Shown here: positions 26,240 through 34,420 of the stretch, in pieces
How the letters are laid out: each line of letters opens with the position of its first letter
Numbering within the stretch: position 1 is the stretch's first letter
NCBI GenBank assembly: GCA_017303675.1
Contig: JAFLBX010000001.1
Coordinates: 1,065,970-1,129,969, forward strand
Reading direction: 5' to 3'
DNA: 64,000 nucleotides
DNA from: Ignavibacteria bacterium
Lineage (GTDB): Bacteria > Bacteroidota > Ignavibacteria > Tepidaquicellales > OLB5
Program-made: the position numbers and the translations under genes
The notes under the pieces: model-generated
The model's input: only the letters and a program-made list of their open reading frames with translations
Databases searched by the model: none
What the model was told of the DNA's origin: nothing

Positions 26240-27331
26240 ATGAAAACAAAAATATTTTTACCGTTATTATTAATGGTAACAATGCTTGTTTCAAATCAAT
26301 TGAATTCTGAACCCAAAAGAATGGTTCTTGAATTCTGTACAGGTACATGGTGCGGATGGTGTCCCTGCGGTCACCAGGCAGCAGACCAGATACTTTTAAC
26401 ATACCCTAATACTATAGTTATTGCATATCACGGCGCAAGCAGTGATCCGTGGCAGAACTTCCCCGGGAATACAATCCGTTCATTACTCGGATTTTCAGCC
26501 TACCCAACTGGTGTGTTCGATAGAACAAATCATCCCGGCAATAACGGCGCGCCATACCCGTATGTAACTTATACAATGTGGGCATCTTATGCGCAAAACA
26601 GGTATACTGCAGCCCCTAACAGCAGCATTGATGTTCTGGTTACTGCCACAAATTATAATCCCGGTACCAGGCAGTATACAGCTACATTCAATTCCACTGC
26701 TGTTACAAATCTCACAGGCCAGTATAAAGTGATGTATGTAATTACTGAAGATAACGTTGTTTATCCTCAGAATTTTTATGCATCCTGCGGTGCAGCCGGA
26801 TATCATAATGACTATGTTCATGAAGATATTGCAAGGATTGTACCTGTTCCCGCAGGCGAAAACCTGAATACGGGCACATGGAACCAGAACCAGACTATTA
26901 CAAAAAATGTTAATATTACACTTGATACTGCATGGGTAGCATCAAATTGCAGGCTCAACATCATAGTTTACAAAGATTCTTCAAATCTGTTTCATGCTGC
27001 TGTTGAACAGGGTACAAAACAATCTGTAACCGGTATGGTAGGCATAGTAAATACAAATGAAATTCCTCTTGAATATTCATTATCACAAAACTATCCTAAC
27101 CCGTTTAACCCTGTTACCAACATTCAGTTTTCAATTCCTAAAGATGGCTTTGTAAGCCTGAAAATATTTAACTCCCGCGGTCAGCTGGTTGATACATATA
27201 CCGAAGGTTTTATGAGCTCCGGTAAATATAACGCTGATTTTGACGGCACAAAGCTTGCAAGCGGAGTTTATTTCTATACGCTTACTGCTGGTGATTTTGT
27301 TCAGACAAAAAAGATGATACTTATAAAATAA
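26240..27331 (+). CDS. T9SS cargo protein, Omp28/thioredoxin-like (CGWC)
   Basis: 363 residues, signal peptide about 1-23. The thioredoxin-like domain has VLEFCTGTWCGWCPCGHQ (CGWC plus two further Cys) and VIAYHGASSDPW, followed by a beta-domain with additional Cys (ASCGAAGYHNDYVHEDIAR) and the sorting domain (LSQNYPNPFNPVTNIQFSI ... ASGVYFYTLTAGD). AGGAG lies seven bases before the start. It is a paralogue of the preceding gene with extra Cys residues. It lies 19 bases upstream of the next member, so these two probably share a transcript. Confidence 0.87.
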   Translation: MKTKIFLPLLLMVTMLVSNQLNSEPKRMVLEFCTGTWCGWCPCGHQAADQILLTYPNTIVIAYHGASSDPWQNFPGNTIRSLLGFSAYPTGVFDRTNHPGNNGAPYPYVTYTMWASYAQNRYTAAPNSSIDVLVTATNYNPGTRQYTATFNSTAVTNLTGQYKVMYVITEDNVVYPQNFYASCGAAGYHNDYVHEDIARIVPVPAGENLNTGTWNQNQTITKNVNITLDTAWVASNCRLNIIVYKDSSNLFHAAVEQGTKQSVTGMVGIVNTNEIPLEYSLSQNYPNPFNPVTNIQFSIPKDGFVSLKIFNSRGQLVDTYTEGFMSSGKYNADFDGTKLASGVYFYTLTAGDFVQTKKMILIK

Positions 27332-27350
27332 TTAAACGTAATTTATTAAA

Positions 27351-28394
27351 ATGAAAAAACTTTTTATTATCTCCTCGGTTTTAGTTTTGCTTTTTTCGGC
27401 GGTTTCTGCCAACGCGCAATTCGTAAGGAAAGTATTATTTGAAGAAGCAACAAATGCATCTTGTGTGCCATGTGCGCAGAATAATCCATTTCTGAAAGCA
27501 TATCTTGATGAAAAAGGTGATTCAATTATTGCCATAAAATATCATGCAAGCTTTCCGGGGGTTGACCCGATGTATTCTCATAACCCTACCCAAAACGCTG
27601 AGCGTTACAGCGCTTATTATAATATGAATGCTATGCCATGGCTTAATTCAGATGGTATTATCAACGATATATGGCCATTCACAATTGCAAACCTGAATAA
27701 CGGATTTTACGGAAGGCTTGCCATACCTGCTCCGCTGACTGTTACTGTAACCGATCAGCGTATTGCGGGTGATTCAATAAGAGCAACAGTGAATATTAAC
27801 CTTCCTTCCAATCTGCCTTCAGGAAATTATAAGCTGCGTGTAATGGCAATAGAAAAATGGGTGATCTATCAAACTCCTCCGGGCTCAAACGGTGAAACAG
27901 TATTTGAGCATGTTTTCAGAAGGGCTTTCCCCAATACTGCAGGCACAACATTTAACGGCACTGCAGGCAACCAGCAGTTTATTTTTACTTACAAAATAGA
28001 TCCTGTTTGGAAAGATACTTCACTTATCACCATTGCATTTATACAAAATGATAATAATAAAGAAGTATTAAACAGCGGAAAAGGTTCTTTCAGTACAGTA
28101 GGTATAAATAACAATAATACCGGAATACCGGCTGCGTATTCACTTTCACAAAATTACCCGAATCCGTTTAACCCCGTTACAAATATTAATTTCAGCCTGC
28201 CAAACAGCAGTGATGTAAAGCTTGCGGTTTATGATATGCTTGGGCAGCAGGTTGCCCTGCTTGCAAACGGTAAATTCGATGCGGGAAGCTACACCATTGA
28301 TTTTGATGCATCTCAATTGACCAGCGGAATATATTTCTATACACTGAGCGCAGGCTCATTTAAGGAAACAAAAAAGATGGTAATTGTTAAGTAA
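27351..28394 (+). CDS. T9SS cargo protein, Omp28/thioredoxin-like (CVPC)
   Basis: 347 residues, signal peptide about 1-23 ending SANAQ. The redox-like motif is VLFEEATNASCVPCAQNNP, with CVPC closer to the CGPC of the first island gene than to the CxWC pair. The region IIAIKYHASFPGVDPMYSHN mirrors IVGIAYHMNWPAPGNDGYYLYN of that gene, so they form a second subgroup. The sorting domain is LSQNYPNPFNPVTNINFSL ... TSGIYFYTLSAGS. Last gene of the T9SS island before the repeat-filled gap. Confidence 0.86.
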   Translation: MKKLFIISSVLVLLFSAVSANAQFVRKVLFEEATNASCVPCAQNNPFLKAYLDEKGDSIIAIKYHASFPGVDPMYSHNPTQNAERYSAYYNMNAMPWLNSDGIINDIWPFTIANLNNGFYGRLAIPAPLTVTVTDQRIAGDSIRATVNINLPSNLPSGNYKLRVMAIEKWVIYQTPPGSNGETVFEHVFRRAFPNTAGTTFNGTAGNQQFIFTYKIDPVWKDTSLITIAFIQNDNNKEVLNSGKGSFSTVGINNNNTGIPAAYSLSQNYPNPFNPVTNINFSLPNSSDVKLAVYDMLGQQVALLANGKFDAGSYTIDFDASQLTSGIYFYTLSAGSFKETKKMVIVK

Positions 28395-28455
28395 ACACTT
28401 GAATTTAATTAAAAAAAAATATCCTTTCTAAATAAAACAATCTTTCACACATTCT

Positions 28456-28525
28456 CCCCCCTCTCCTTTTAGGAGAGGGGCTGGTCTATGACTCTTCGAG
28501 TTGCAGACTCGTAGAGGGGTGAGGT
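28456..28525. repeat. Double-hairpin element, intergenic copy 1
   Basis: Stem 1 is CCCCTCTCCT / AGGAGAGGGG (28458-28467 and 28471-28480) with loop TTT. Stem 2 is CGAGT / ACTCG (28497-28501 and 28507-28511). The element closes with AGAGGGGTGAGG. About 90 per cent identical to the copy at 29388. Confidence 0.8.
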
Positions 28526-28572
28526 CACCACTTTCCCTCCAAAAGAGTCCTTCGGACATATTCCGGTTCTTT

Positions 28573-28598
28573 CGTTCCCAAACTCCGGTTTGGGAACG
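28573..28598. repeat. CGTTCCCAAAC palindrome, copy 1
   Basis: A perfect 11-bp inverted repeat CGTTCCCAAAC / GTTTGGGAACG with loop TCCG. The second copy at 28934 has the same arms and loop TCTA. Confidence 0.8.
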
Positions 28599-28600
28599 TT

Positions 28601-28639
28601 AAAACCCGGCAGGTCTTTAACACCTGCCAGGTTTTTTTT
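28601..28639 (+). terminator. Terminator-like hairpin with T8
   Basis: GGCAGGT / ACCTGCC (28608-28614 and 28622-28628), extended by AAAACC / GGTTTT across one mismatch, is followed by eight T. It is 200 bases past the last T9SS gene and may be a repeat that doubles as a terminator. Confidence 0.6.
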
Positions 28640-28726
28640 GAACACAGATTACACTGATTAAGCTGATTTACACGGATAGAAATCGGTGAGAATCAGCTTA
28701 ATCCGTGTGTTCCGTGTTCCTCACTT
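28640..28726. repeat. Inverted-repeat element with arms GATTAAGCTGATT
   Basis: A perfect 13-bp pair GATTAAGCTGATT / AATCAGCTTAATC (28656-28668 and 28691-28703) lies inside a longer imperfect match of AACACAGATTACAC to GTGTGTTCCGTGTTC. No gene is present. It resembles widely scattered intergenic repeats of related genomes, by memory only. Confidence 0.65.
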
Positions 28727-28933
28727 CTTATGTCCAGGCTTTTTTATCAATTCTTTTTGGACTTTTGAAGTTAGCGGCTGTTACCAATACAATATTTATT
28801 CAAATCCCCTTTGAAAAGGGGGAGTAGATCTAACACTCTGAATCTCACTTCAATATTTCAATAATTTATAAAAACCATATAACTGCGATGGGGGATTTTG
28901 GGAAAGTAAATTCTTCATTTTCTCATTTATTCT

Positions 28934-28959
28934 CGTTCCCAAACTCTAGTTTGGGAACG
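28934..28959. repeat. CGTTCCCAAAC palindrome, copy 2
   Basis: Identical 11-bp arms to the copy at 28573, loop TCTA; flanked on both sides by unrelated sequence, so the palindrome itself is the unit that moves or is conserved. Confidence 0.8.
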
Positions 28960-29095
28960 TTACATAATATAACTTAGCCCTGGCTTGATTATGTTAAATG
29001 CATATATTATATTACAGGTAGTATGCTATATGCATATACATTTTCCTTTAAAATTTGATACCTGTAGAATTTAGAATTTTTTCATAAACCCGAAA

Positions 29096-29213
29096 GATTA
29101 GAAAATGCGAATTCTGTATAATTTTAAACTTTTCCAGCTTTCTAAGCTGTCAGTCAAAACATACCCAAAGGCTGGAATTCCTGCAATTATATTACGGATT
29201 CGCCATTCTAATC
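29096..29213. repeat. Nested foldback, possible structured RNA or small element
   Basis: Three separate blocks pair in nested order: GATTAGAA (29096) with TTCTAATC (29206), GCGAAT (29107) with ATTCGC (29198), and TTCCAGC (29132) with GCTGGAA (29171). No protein is encoded. Confidence 0.5.
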
Positions 29214-29387
29214 GGTCAACCTTTAAAAAATTATCAATGATTAGAATTTCACAGTTTCATTTTTTATGGGAGCAATCTTAAAATTTCGGGTTATAGCCTA
29301 TTATGTTTGGGTTATCATACATATGAGGTCGGACACTGTTGAAATTGCTTGTTGTTCTTCAGGAATGCATAGAAGTTTCCCGCTTTT

Positions 29388-29459
29388 CTCCCCTCTCCTA
29401 TTATAGGAGAGGGGTTGGTCTACGACTCTTCGAGTTGCAGACTCGTAGAGGGGTGAGGT
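29388..29459. repeat. Double-hairpin element, intergenic copy 2
   Basis: Stem 1 is CCCCTCTCCTA / TAGGAGAGGGG (29390-29400 and 29404-29414) with loop TTA, one pair longer than in copy 1 because both sides changed together. Stem 2 is CGAGT / ACTCG (29431-29435 and 29441-29445). It closes with AGAGGGGTGAGG. Confidence 0.8.
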
Positions 29460-29531
29460 ATACAATGGGCTAATATATTCTTAAAACCTTTCATAATTTT
29501 TTTCTATATTTATGACTAATCAACTCAAAAT

Positions 29532-31658
29532 TTGTCAAATTACTTAAAATACATATTTCCTGTACTGTTCCTTTTTTTGTGGATTTTTACAGGTTTTGCG
29601 CAAAACGACTCGATAAAGCAGCTTACCGATAGCGTAAAAGTTACCGGCGATACTGTTGATGCGCGCGATAACGGCGATATTGAAAACCTGCTGGAAAGCC
29701 AGACAGAAGACGCCGAAGATTCAAAGCTGCTTGAGCAGCTTCTGCAGCTCGAGGCTAACCCGGTAGATCTGAATTCAGCTAATACCAACGACCTGCAAAA
29801 AATACCTTATATTGACGCAATAATTGCTACTAAGATCCTGCAATACAGGATCAAGAACACCAAATTTTATACTATAGCTGAACTGAGATATGTAGAAGGA
29901 ATAGATGATGATACTTATGAAAAAATAAAAAAATATGTTATTGTAAAAAGCTCACAGGTTGATTTTATTAAAGATGAATTCGGAATAGTTCAGAAGCTGA
30001 AGGATAATAAAAAAGGATTTTTCAGCCGTATAAATTTTGAAATGCGCACACGTTTCAGCAATGACCTTCAGCCAAGCAGGGGTTATCTTCCCCCGGCTAA
30101 TTATTTAGGGCCAAGACCCAAATTCTACAACAGGCTTGTTGCAAGGTATGCAAACGCCGGCTACATTTTTACAGGAAGCATTCTTGCTGAAAAAGATCCG
30201 GGTGAGCTGAACTGGGCAGATCATGTAGGGGGATTCGCTGAAATGAAATCAGGCCTGATATTAAATCAATTACTTGTTGGTGACTACACTCTTGAGTTCG
30301 GGCAGGGTATTACTCTCTGGGGCTCATATTCATTTTCAAAAAGCAGCGATGCTGTTTCAGGCATGAAGAAAAAAGGCGATGATATCGATTCATATAATTC
30401 AGTCAATGAAGTCCAGTATTTCCGCGGTGTTGCAGGCAAGCTGAAGCTTCCGACATCACTGGGTGATATCAGCCTCTTCGGTTTTTATTCAAACAACAGC
30501 CTTGATGCATCGATCGATACTACACTTAACCAGTTATCAAGTGATTATATCGACGGGTATCACAGAACACAATCAGAAATTAACAGAAAAAATGCCGGTA
30601 AAGAAAAGCTTTACGGCGGCAGGCTGTTCTATGAATCAAAGATTTTCGGAACCACTAAAATAGGGTTAACTTACTACAACAGTAAATTTGATAAGCCGTT
30701 TGAATATAAGGGTCTCTATGAGTTTTCAGGCTCAAATTCAAATGCGCTGGGCGTTGATTTTGATATTGTACACAAAAATGTAAACGTTTTTGGGGAGTGG
30801 ACAAGAAGCTATACTGATATTGTAGGCGGTGTAACCGGGGTTAAATTCCTTTTCTATAAGCTTGCTGATGTGGTCTTTATGATAAGAAATTATCCAAAGA
30901 ATTTTATCAGCCTCCATTCATATGGCTTCGGTGAGCAAAGCGGTGTATCGCAAAATGAATTTGGTATTTATTCAGGCATCCGTTTCAAAATTGGCAAGCT
31001 TGCAATTATCAATGCTTATTATGACCAGTATAAGTTTCCGTATGCTACTTTCTTTAACCCCGTGCCTACCACCGGCAGGGATTTTATGACATATACCCAG
31101 TGGAATGTAAGCCGTAACCTTACTTTATATACCAAGTACAAAAATGAAATTAAAGAAGATGTAACCGATTTTATTACCCCGAACGGACTGGAAGAAGACA
31201 GGATATATGACCGCGCTCAAACTAACTACAGGCTGCAGTTTGATTACGATATATTCAAAACCTTCAGGGTACGCAGCCGGTTTGAATATGTTTTTGTTGA
31301 TTACCAGGGATACAATCCCTCTGAAAAAGGGCTAATGTTCTTTTCTGATTTCCGTGTAGTGCCGGTAAAAGATATTGTTCTTGACGGAAGATTTATAATA
31401 TTCCAGACGGATTCGTATGATTCCCGTATTTACGAATATGAAAATGAGCTTAACGGAGTTGTATCCAACCAGGGATTGTACGGAAAAGGCAGAAGGTGGT
31501 ACCTGATGCTGAAATACCGTCCATATAAATTCCTGGAGCTTTCAGCAAAATACGCAGAAACAATTATCGATGGCGCTAAATCCACAGGTTCCGGCAACGA
31601 TGAGATAATGGGCGACCTGAAAAACAGGTTCTCCCTTCAGCTTGATATTAAGTTCTGA
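29532..31658 (+). CDS. Exported helix-hairpin-helix protein with outer-membrane beta-barrel-like C-terminus
   Basis: 708 residues from a TTG start, the only reasonable start after an in-frame TAA at 29517; the signal peptide (about 1-23, ending GFAQN) confirms it. Residues ~76-135 hold two ComEA-like helix-hairpin-helix units (NSANTNDLQKIPYIDAIIATK; AELRYVEGIDDDTYEKIKKY). From ~155 to the end the sequence alternates polar and aromatic residues in strand-like stretches and ends in FSLQLDIKF, as outer-membrane barrels do. HhH units bind DNA non-specifically in ComEA. Their presence on a probable outer-membrane protein hints at DNA binding or uptake, but the HhH fold may be used for protein contact here. 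Confidence 0.75.
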   Translation: MSNYLKYIFPVLFLFLWIFTGFAQNDSIKQLTDSVKVTGDTVDARDNGDIENLLESQTEDAEDSKLLEQLLQLEANPVDLNSANTNDLQKIPYIDAIIATKILQYRIKNTKFYTIAELRYVEGIDDDTYEKIKKYVIVKSSQVDFIKDEFGIVQKLKDNKKGFFSRINFEMRTRFSNDLQPSRGYLPPANYLGPRPKFYNRLVARYANAGYIFTGSILAEKDPGELNWADHVGGFAEMKSGLILNQLLVGDYTLEFGQGITLWGSYSFSKSSDAVSGMKKKGDDIDSYNSVNEVQYFRGVAGKLKLPTSLGDISLFGFYSNNSLDASIDTTLNQLSSDYIDGYHRTQSEINRKNAGKEKLYGGRLFYESKIFGTTKIGLTYYNSKFDKPFEYKGLYEFSGSNSNALGVDFDIVHKNVNVFGEWTRSYTDIVGGVTGVKFLFYKLADVVFMIRNYPKNFISLHSYGFGEQSGVSQNEFGIYSGIRFKIGKLAIINAYYDQYKFPYATFFNPVPTTGRDFMTYTQWNVSRNLTLYTKYKNEIKEDVTDFITPNGLEEDRIYDRAQTNYRLQFDYDIFKTFRVRSRFEYVFVDYQGYNPSEKGLMFFSDFRVVPVKDIVLDGRFIIFQTDSYDSRIYEYENELNGVVSNQGLYGKGRRWYLMLKYRPYKFLELSAKYAETIIDGAKSTGSGNDEIMGDLKNRFSLQLDIKF

Positions 31659-31698
31659 TTAATTTTACCGGTCTTAATACCTGACAGTTAAAGCCTAT

Positions 31699-31760
31699 GT
31701 CGGTCTGAGCGGAGTCGAAGACCAAAAAGCAATGTCGGTCTGAGCAGTGAGTCGAAGACC
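31699..31760. repeat. Two copies of a hairpin repeat with core TGAG-N-GTCGAAG (type B arms)
   Basis: Copy 1 has arms GGTCT / AGACC (31702-31706 and 31719-31723). Copy 2 has the same arms (31737-31741 and 31756-31760) and an internal AGTG difference. The core matches the type A repeats at 13175-13246, whose arms are a different but still self-complementary sequence. Confidence 0.7.
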
Positions 31761-31813
31761 AAATAACTATAAACAATTTTTTTATACCTTAACATTTTCA
31801 AATCACCTTCTTA

Positions 31814-32527
31814 TTGGATAAAATTAACTCTATAATATCGCTGCTTCAGCAGGAGTTTCCGGGGCTTGAGCCAAAACCCTCCAAAGCTGATCCGCTGGAT
31901 ATACTTATAGCTACGATGCTTTCCCAAAATACCACAGATAAAACAAGTTATATAGCATTTAAAAATCTTAAAAATAATATTGGTAACTGGGATGATGTCC
32001 TTGAGGCACCGCTGATTAAGATAAAAAATGCAGTAAAGGTATGCGGGCTCACAAACCAGAAATCAGCCGCAATTAAAGGACTTCTTAAAGAGCTGAAAAA
32101 AAAACACGGTAAGCTTAGCCTTAATTACCTCAAAAAATTTTCGAATGAAGATATTTATGAAGATCTGCTGAAATATAAAGGCATTGGTATTAAAACCATC
32201 TCATGCGTACTTGCCTTCTCGCTCGGAAGAGATGTATTTCCTGTTGATACCCACGTTCACCGTGTTTTGAACCGGCTTGGGATTGTTAAAGCGTTAACAC
32301 CTGTTAAAACTTTTGAGCAGGCAAACAGTAAGATACCTGAAGGTAAAAAATTCCTGCTTCACACACTGTTGATCAGGTTCGGCAGAAAGATATGCAGGGC
32401 TCAAAGGCCGCTTTGCGGCAAGTGCAGGCTTTACGATCTGTGTGAGTTCAGCGAAAAAGAAAAATATGCATTATTAAGCAACCCGGAACCTGCTGACAAT
32501 AATTTCATTATTCTGGAACATGTATAA
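31814..32527 (+). CDS. nth: Endonuclease III-like DNA glycosylase/AP lyase
   Basis: 237 residues. The family signs are complete. The helix-hairpin-helix is LLKYKGIGIKTISCVLAF, with the catalytic Lys in GIKT. The Asp is in PVDTHVHRVLNRLG. The [4Fe-4S] cluster loop has spacing C-x6-C-x2-C-x5-C (CRAQRPLCGKCRLYDLC). The enzyme excises oxidised pyrimidines in base-excision repair. The start is TTG at 31814 with no obvious Shine-Dalgarno sequence; LATMLSQNTTDK-like opening (LIATMLSQNTTD) confirms that the N-terminus is complete. A ~20-residue C-terminal extension after the cluster is not conserved in the E. coli enzyme. Confidence 0.93.
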   Translation: MDKINSIISLLQQEFPGLEPKPSKADPLDILIATMLSQNTTDKTSYIAFKNLKNNIGNWDDVLEAPLIKIKNAVKVCGLTNQKSAAIKGLLKELKKKHGKLSLNYLKKFSNEDIYEDLLKYKGIGIKTISCVLAFSLGRDVFPVDTHVHRVLNRLGIVKALTPVKTFEQANSKIPEGKKFLLHTLLIRFGRKICRAQRPLCGKCRLYDLCEFSEKEKYALLSNPEPADNNFIILEHV

Positions 32528-32574
32528 GCTGATTTTAAACTTAATTTTGCTGCAAACAGGCTAAAACAAAAAAA

Positions 32575-33636
32575 TTGCATTTCGAAAAGCATAAAATAAA
32601 TAAGATACTTATTATCAAGCAGGGCGCTATCGGTGATGTGCTTCTTTCAACACCGGTGATAGAAAACCTGCGTCATAACTTTCCCGATGCCGAAATTAAT
32701 TATCTTACACAAAGCTATTGCCGTGAAGTCCTGATAGGTAATCCTTTTTTGAACAGGGTACTTACATACGATATCGGAAAAGGGGACAGTTCATACTGCC
32801 TGATAAGAAATATACATAAACAAAAGTATGACCTCATTATAGATCTGTTCGGAAATCCACGGACTGCGATAATTACTTTTAACAGCGATGCGAAGTACAG
32901 GGTCGGTTTCCGTTTCGGCTGGCGCTCACTTGCATATAATATAAAAGTAAAGCCGCGCGGGGGAGAAGTTCATAACGTTGAATTCAACATTGATGCCCTG
33001 CGGGCTTTAGGACTTGATATTATTACAAATACTCCGAAAATCTATCTTAATGGTGTGCATACTGAATTTGCTGATGATTTTTTCAAGGAAAACAATCTGG
33101 ATGGTAAGCAGGTAATTGGTTTTAATCCAAGCGGCACATGGCCAACAAAAGTATGGTATCCTGAAAAGTGGGCAGAGCTTGGAAAAATGTTTTCTAAAGA
33201 AAGCCGCATACTGCTTTTCTGGGGTTACGGCGAAGAAAAAGAAACAGCACAAAAGATCAAAGATCAGATCGGTGAAAATGCGCTTTTGATCCCGGGTGTA
33301 AACCTTAAGTATATGGCGGCTTTAATAAAGAGGTGTGATCTGTTTGTAACAAACGATACAGGGCCGATGCATTTTTCATGGATAACCGGTACAAATACGG
33401 CTGCAATTTTTGGTCCAACAAATTCGCACCTGCAGGGTCCTTTAATTGAAAATTCAATTGTTCTTAAAAATGAAACTTTAAGCTGCCTTGGCTGTAATTT
33501 AACTCAGCTCTCAGAGTGCCCACATTCCCATAAATGCATGAAAGATCTTGATACAGAGTTTGTGTACAGCAAACTCATGGAATTTATGAAGATATATGGA
33601 CCTATTGGAACCAAATCCAACAGTAACACCGTTTAA
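32575..33636 (+). CDS. Glycosyltransferase family 9 (heptosyltransferase-like)
   Basis: 353 residues. The start KILIIKQGAIGDVLLSTPVI is the classic GT9 N-terminus, and the C-terminal half has the donor-binding GFNPSGTWPTKVW and FVTNDTGPMHFSWITGTNT motifs of ADP-heptose:LPS heptosyltransferases. It would add a heptose or similar sugar to lipopolysaccharide core at the cytosolic face of the inner membrane. The TTG at 32575 is the only usual start codon near the expected N-terminus; no Shine-Dalgarno sequence is visible. It lies 47 bases after nth. A C-terminal Cys cluster (LSCLGCNLTQLSECPHSHKC) is seen in several GT9 members. Confidence 0.9.
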   Translation: MHFEKHKINKILIIKQGAIGDVLLSTPVIENLRHNFPDAEINYLTQSYCREVLIGNPFLNRVLTYDIGKGDSSYCLIRNIHKQKYDLIIDLFGNPRTAIITFNSDAKYRVGFRFGWRSLAYNIKVKPRGGEVHNVEFNIDALRALGLDIITNTPKIYLNGVHTEFADDFFKENNLDGKQVIGFNPSGTWPTKVWYPEKWAELGKMFSKESRILLFWGYGEEKETAQKIKDQIGENALLIPGVNLKYMAALIKRCDLFVTNDTGPMHFSWITGTNTAAIFGPTNSHLQGPLIENSIVLKNETLSCLGCNLTQLSECPHSHKCMKDLDTEFVYSKLMEFMKIYGPIGTKSNSNTV

Positions 33637-33686
33637 TTATTGCATCGGTTTCATTATAAGTTGTTAAAATTAGAAGGAATAATAAA

Positions 33687-34172
33687 TTGTATAAATTCAG
33701 GTTTTTTGCAGTTCTTTTGTTTTTAGTTCAAACCGCTGGTTTATTTGCACAAAATGATTTTGAAGATGCCCTGAAAAAAGCGGCAGCAGAAAATAAACGT
33801 GTTGTTGTTGATGTTTACACAGACTGGTGCGGCTGGTGCAAAAAAATGGATGCTGAGGCTTACAGTAACTCTGAAGTGAAAAAGCTGCTCGAAGATAACT
33901 TTGTCCTGGTTAAGCTAAACGCAGAAGGTAAAAATAAGCTTACATATAACGGCAAGCAGTATACAGAAGAAGAGCTATCATACTATTTTGAAGTGTTCAG
34001 CTTTCCTACCACAATTTTTCTTGAACCGGACGGAAAACTTATAACATTCAGCTATGACAGCTATCCAATGAAGAACGTTCCCGGTTATATAAAAACCGAT
34101 GAGTTTAAAAAGCTGCTGATCTATTTCAGGGATGGTAAATACAAAGATGTTGATCTCAGCAAGATAATATAA
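33687..34172 (+). CDS. Periplasmic thioredoxin-like protein (Thioredoxin_7/DUF255 type)
   Basis: 161 residues from a TTG start supported by AGAAGGAA seven bases upstream. The signal peptide covers about 1-21. The mature domain has VYTDWCGWCKKMDAEAYSN with a CGWC redox motif and the cis-Pro region FSFPTTIFLEPDGK, as in thioredoxin-like DUF255 proteins. It should act in the periplasm as a disulfide reductase. The T9SS island upstream exports several proteins with similar CxxC motifs, so it could supply reducing power to them; that is inference. Confidence 0.88.
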   Translation: MYKFRFFAVLLFLVQTAGLFAQNDFEDALKKAAAENKRVVVDVYTDWCGWCKKMDAEAYSNSEVKKLLEDNFVLVKLNAEGKNKLTYNGKQYTEEELSYYFEVFSFPTTIFLEPDGKLITFSYDSYPMKNVPGYIKTDEFKKLLIYFRDGKYKDVDLSKII

Positions 34173-34205
34173 AATCGTTTTTATTCCGCACCTTTAAAAA
34201 AAGTA

Positions 34206-34232
34206 AAGGCAGGTAATACCTGCCTTATGTTT
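34206..34232 (+). terminator. Probable terminator after the thioredoxin gene
   Basis: A 9-bp stem AAGGCAGGT / ACCTGCCTT (34206-34214 and 34218-34226) with loop AAT is followed by ATGTTTTG, a weak T tract. Confidence 0.65.
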
Positions 34233-34381
34233 TGTTAAGAAAGTTGCAGCAGGTTTATTAAGTTTAATTAAATTTTGTTAGCTTTAAGTTAGGCAAACCT
34301 TAAAATTGCGAAAATTTTCTGTTTTATCTTAATTTTATCCAAACATTACACTCATACAAGATTAATCCAATTTAACAATTT

Positions 34382-34415
34382 TTGTATAATTAAATTATTA
34401 AAAGGAATTATACAA
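34382..34415 (+). promoter_or_regulatory. Inverted repeat enclosing the Shine-Dalgarno region of the TonB receptor
   Basis: A perfect 10-bp inverted repeat TTGTATAATT / AATTATACAA (34382-34391 and 34406-34415) encloses AAATTATTAAAAGG and ends five bases before the ATG at 34421. The ribosome-binding AAGGAA lies at the loop/stem edge. It could be a protein operator or an RNA hairpin. Confidence 0.5.
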
Positions 34416-34420
34416 TTAAA

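Larger units (their letters stand above)
28395..29531. other. Gene-free, repeat-filled stretch
   Basis: No credible coding region is present over 1.1 kb. The stretch contains two copies of a double-hairpin element (28456-28525, 29388-29459), two copies of a CGTTCCCAAAC palindrome, a terminator-like hairpin, a long inverted repeat (28656-28703), GC-rich short stems (CCCCTT / AAGGGG near 28806) and a nested foldback (29096-29213). It looks like a landing site for short non-autonomous elements. Confidence 0.75.
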
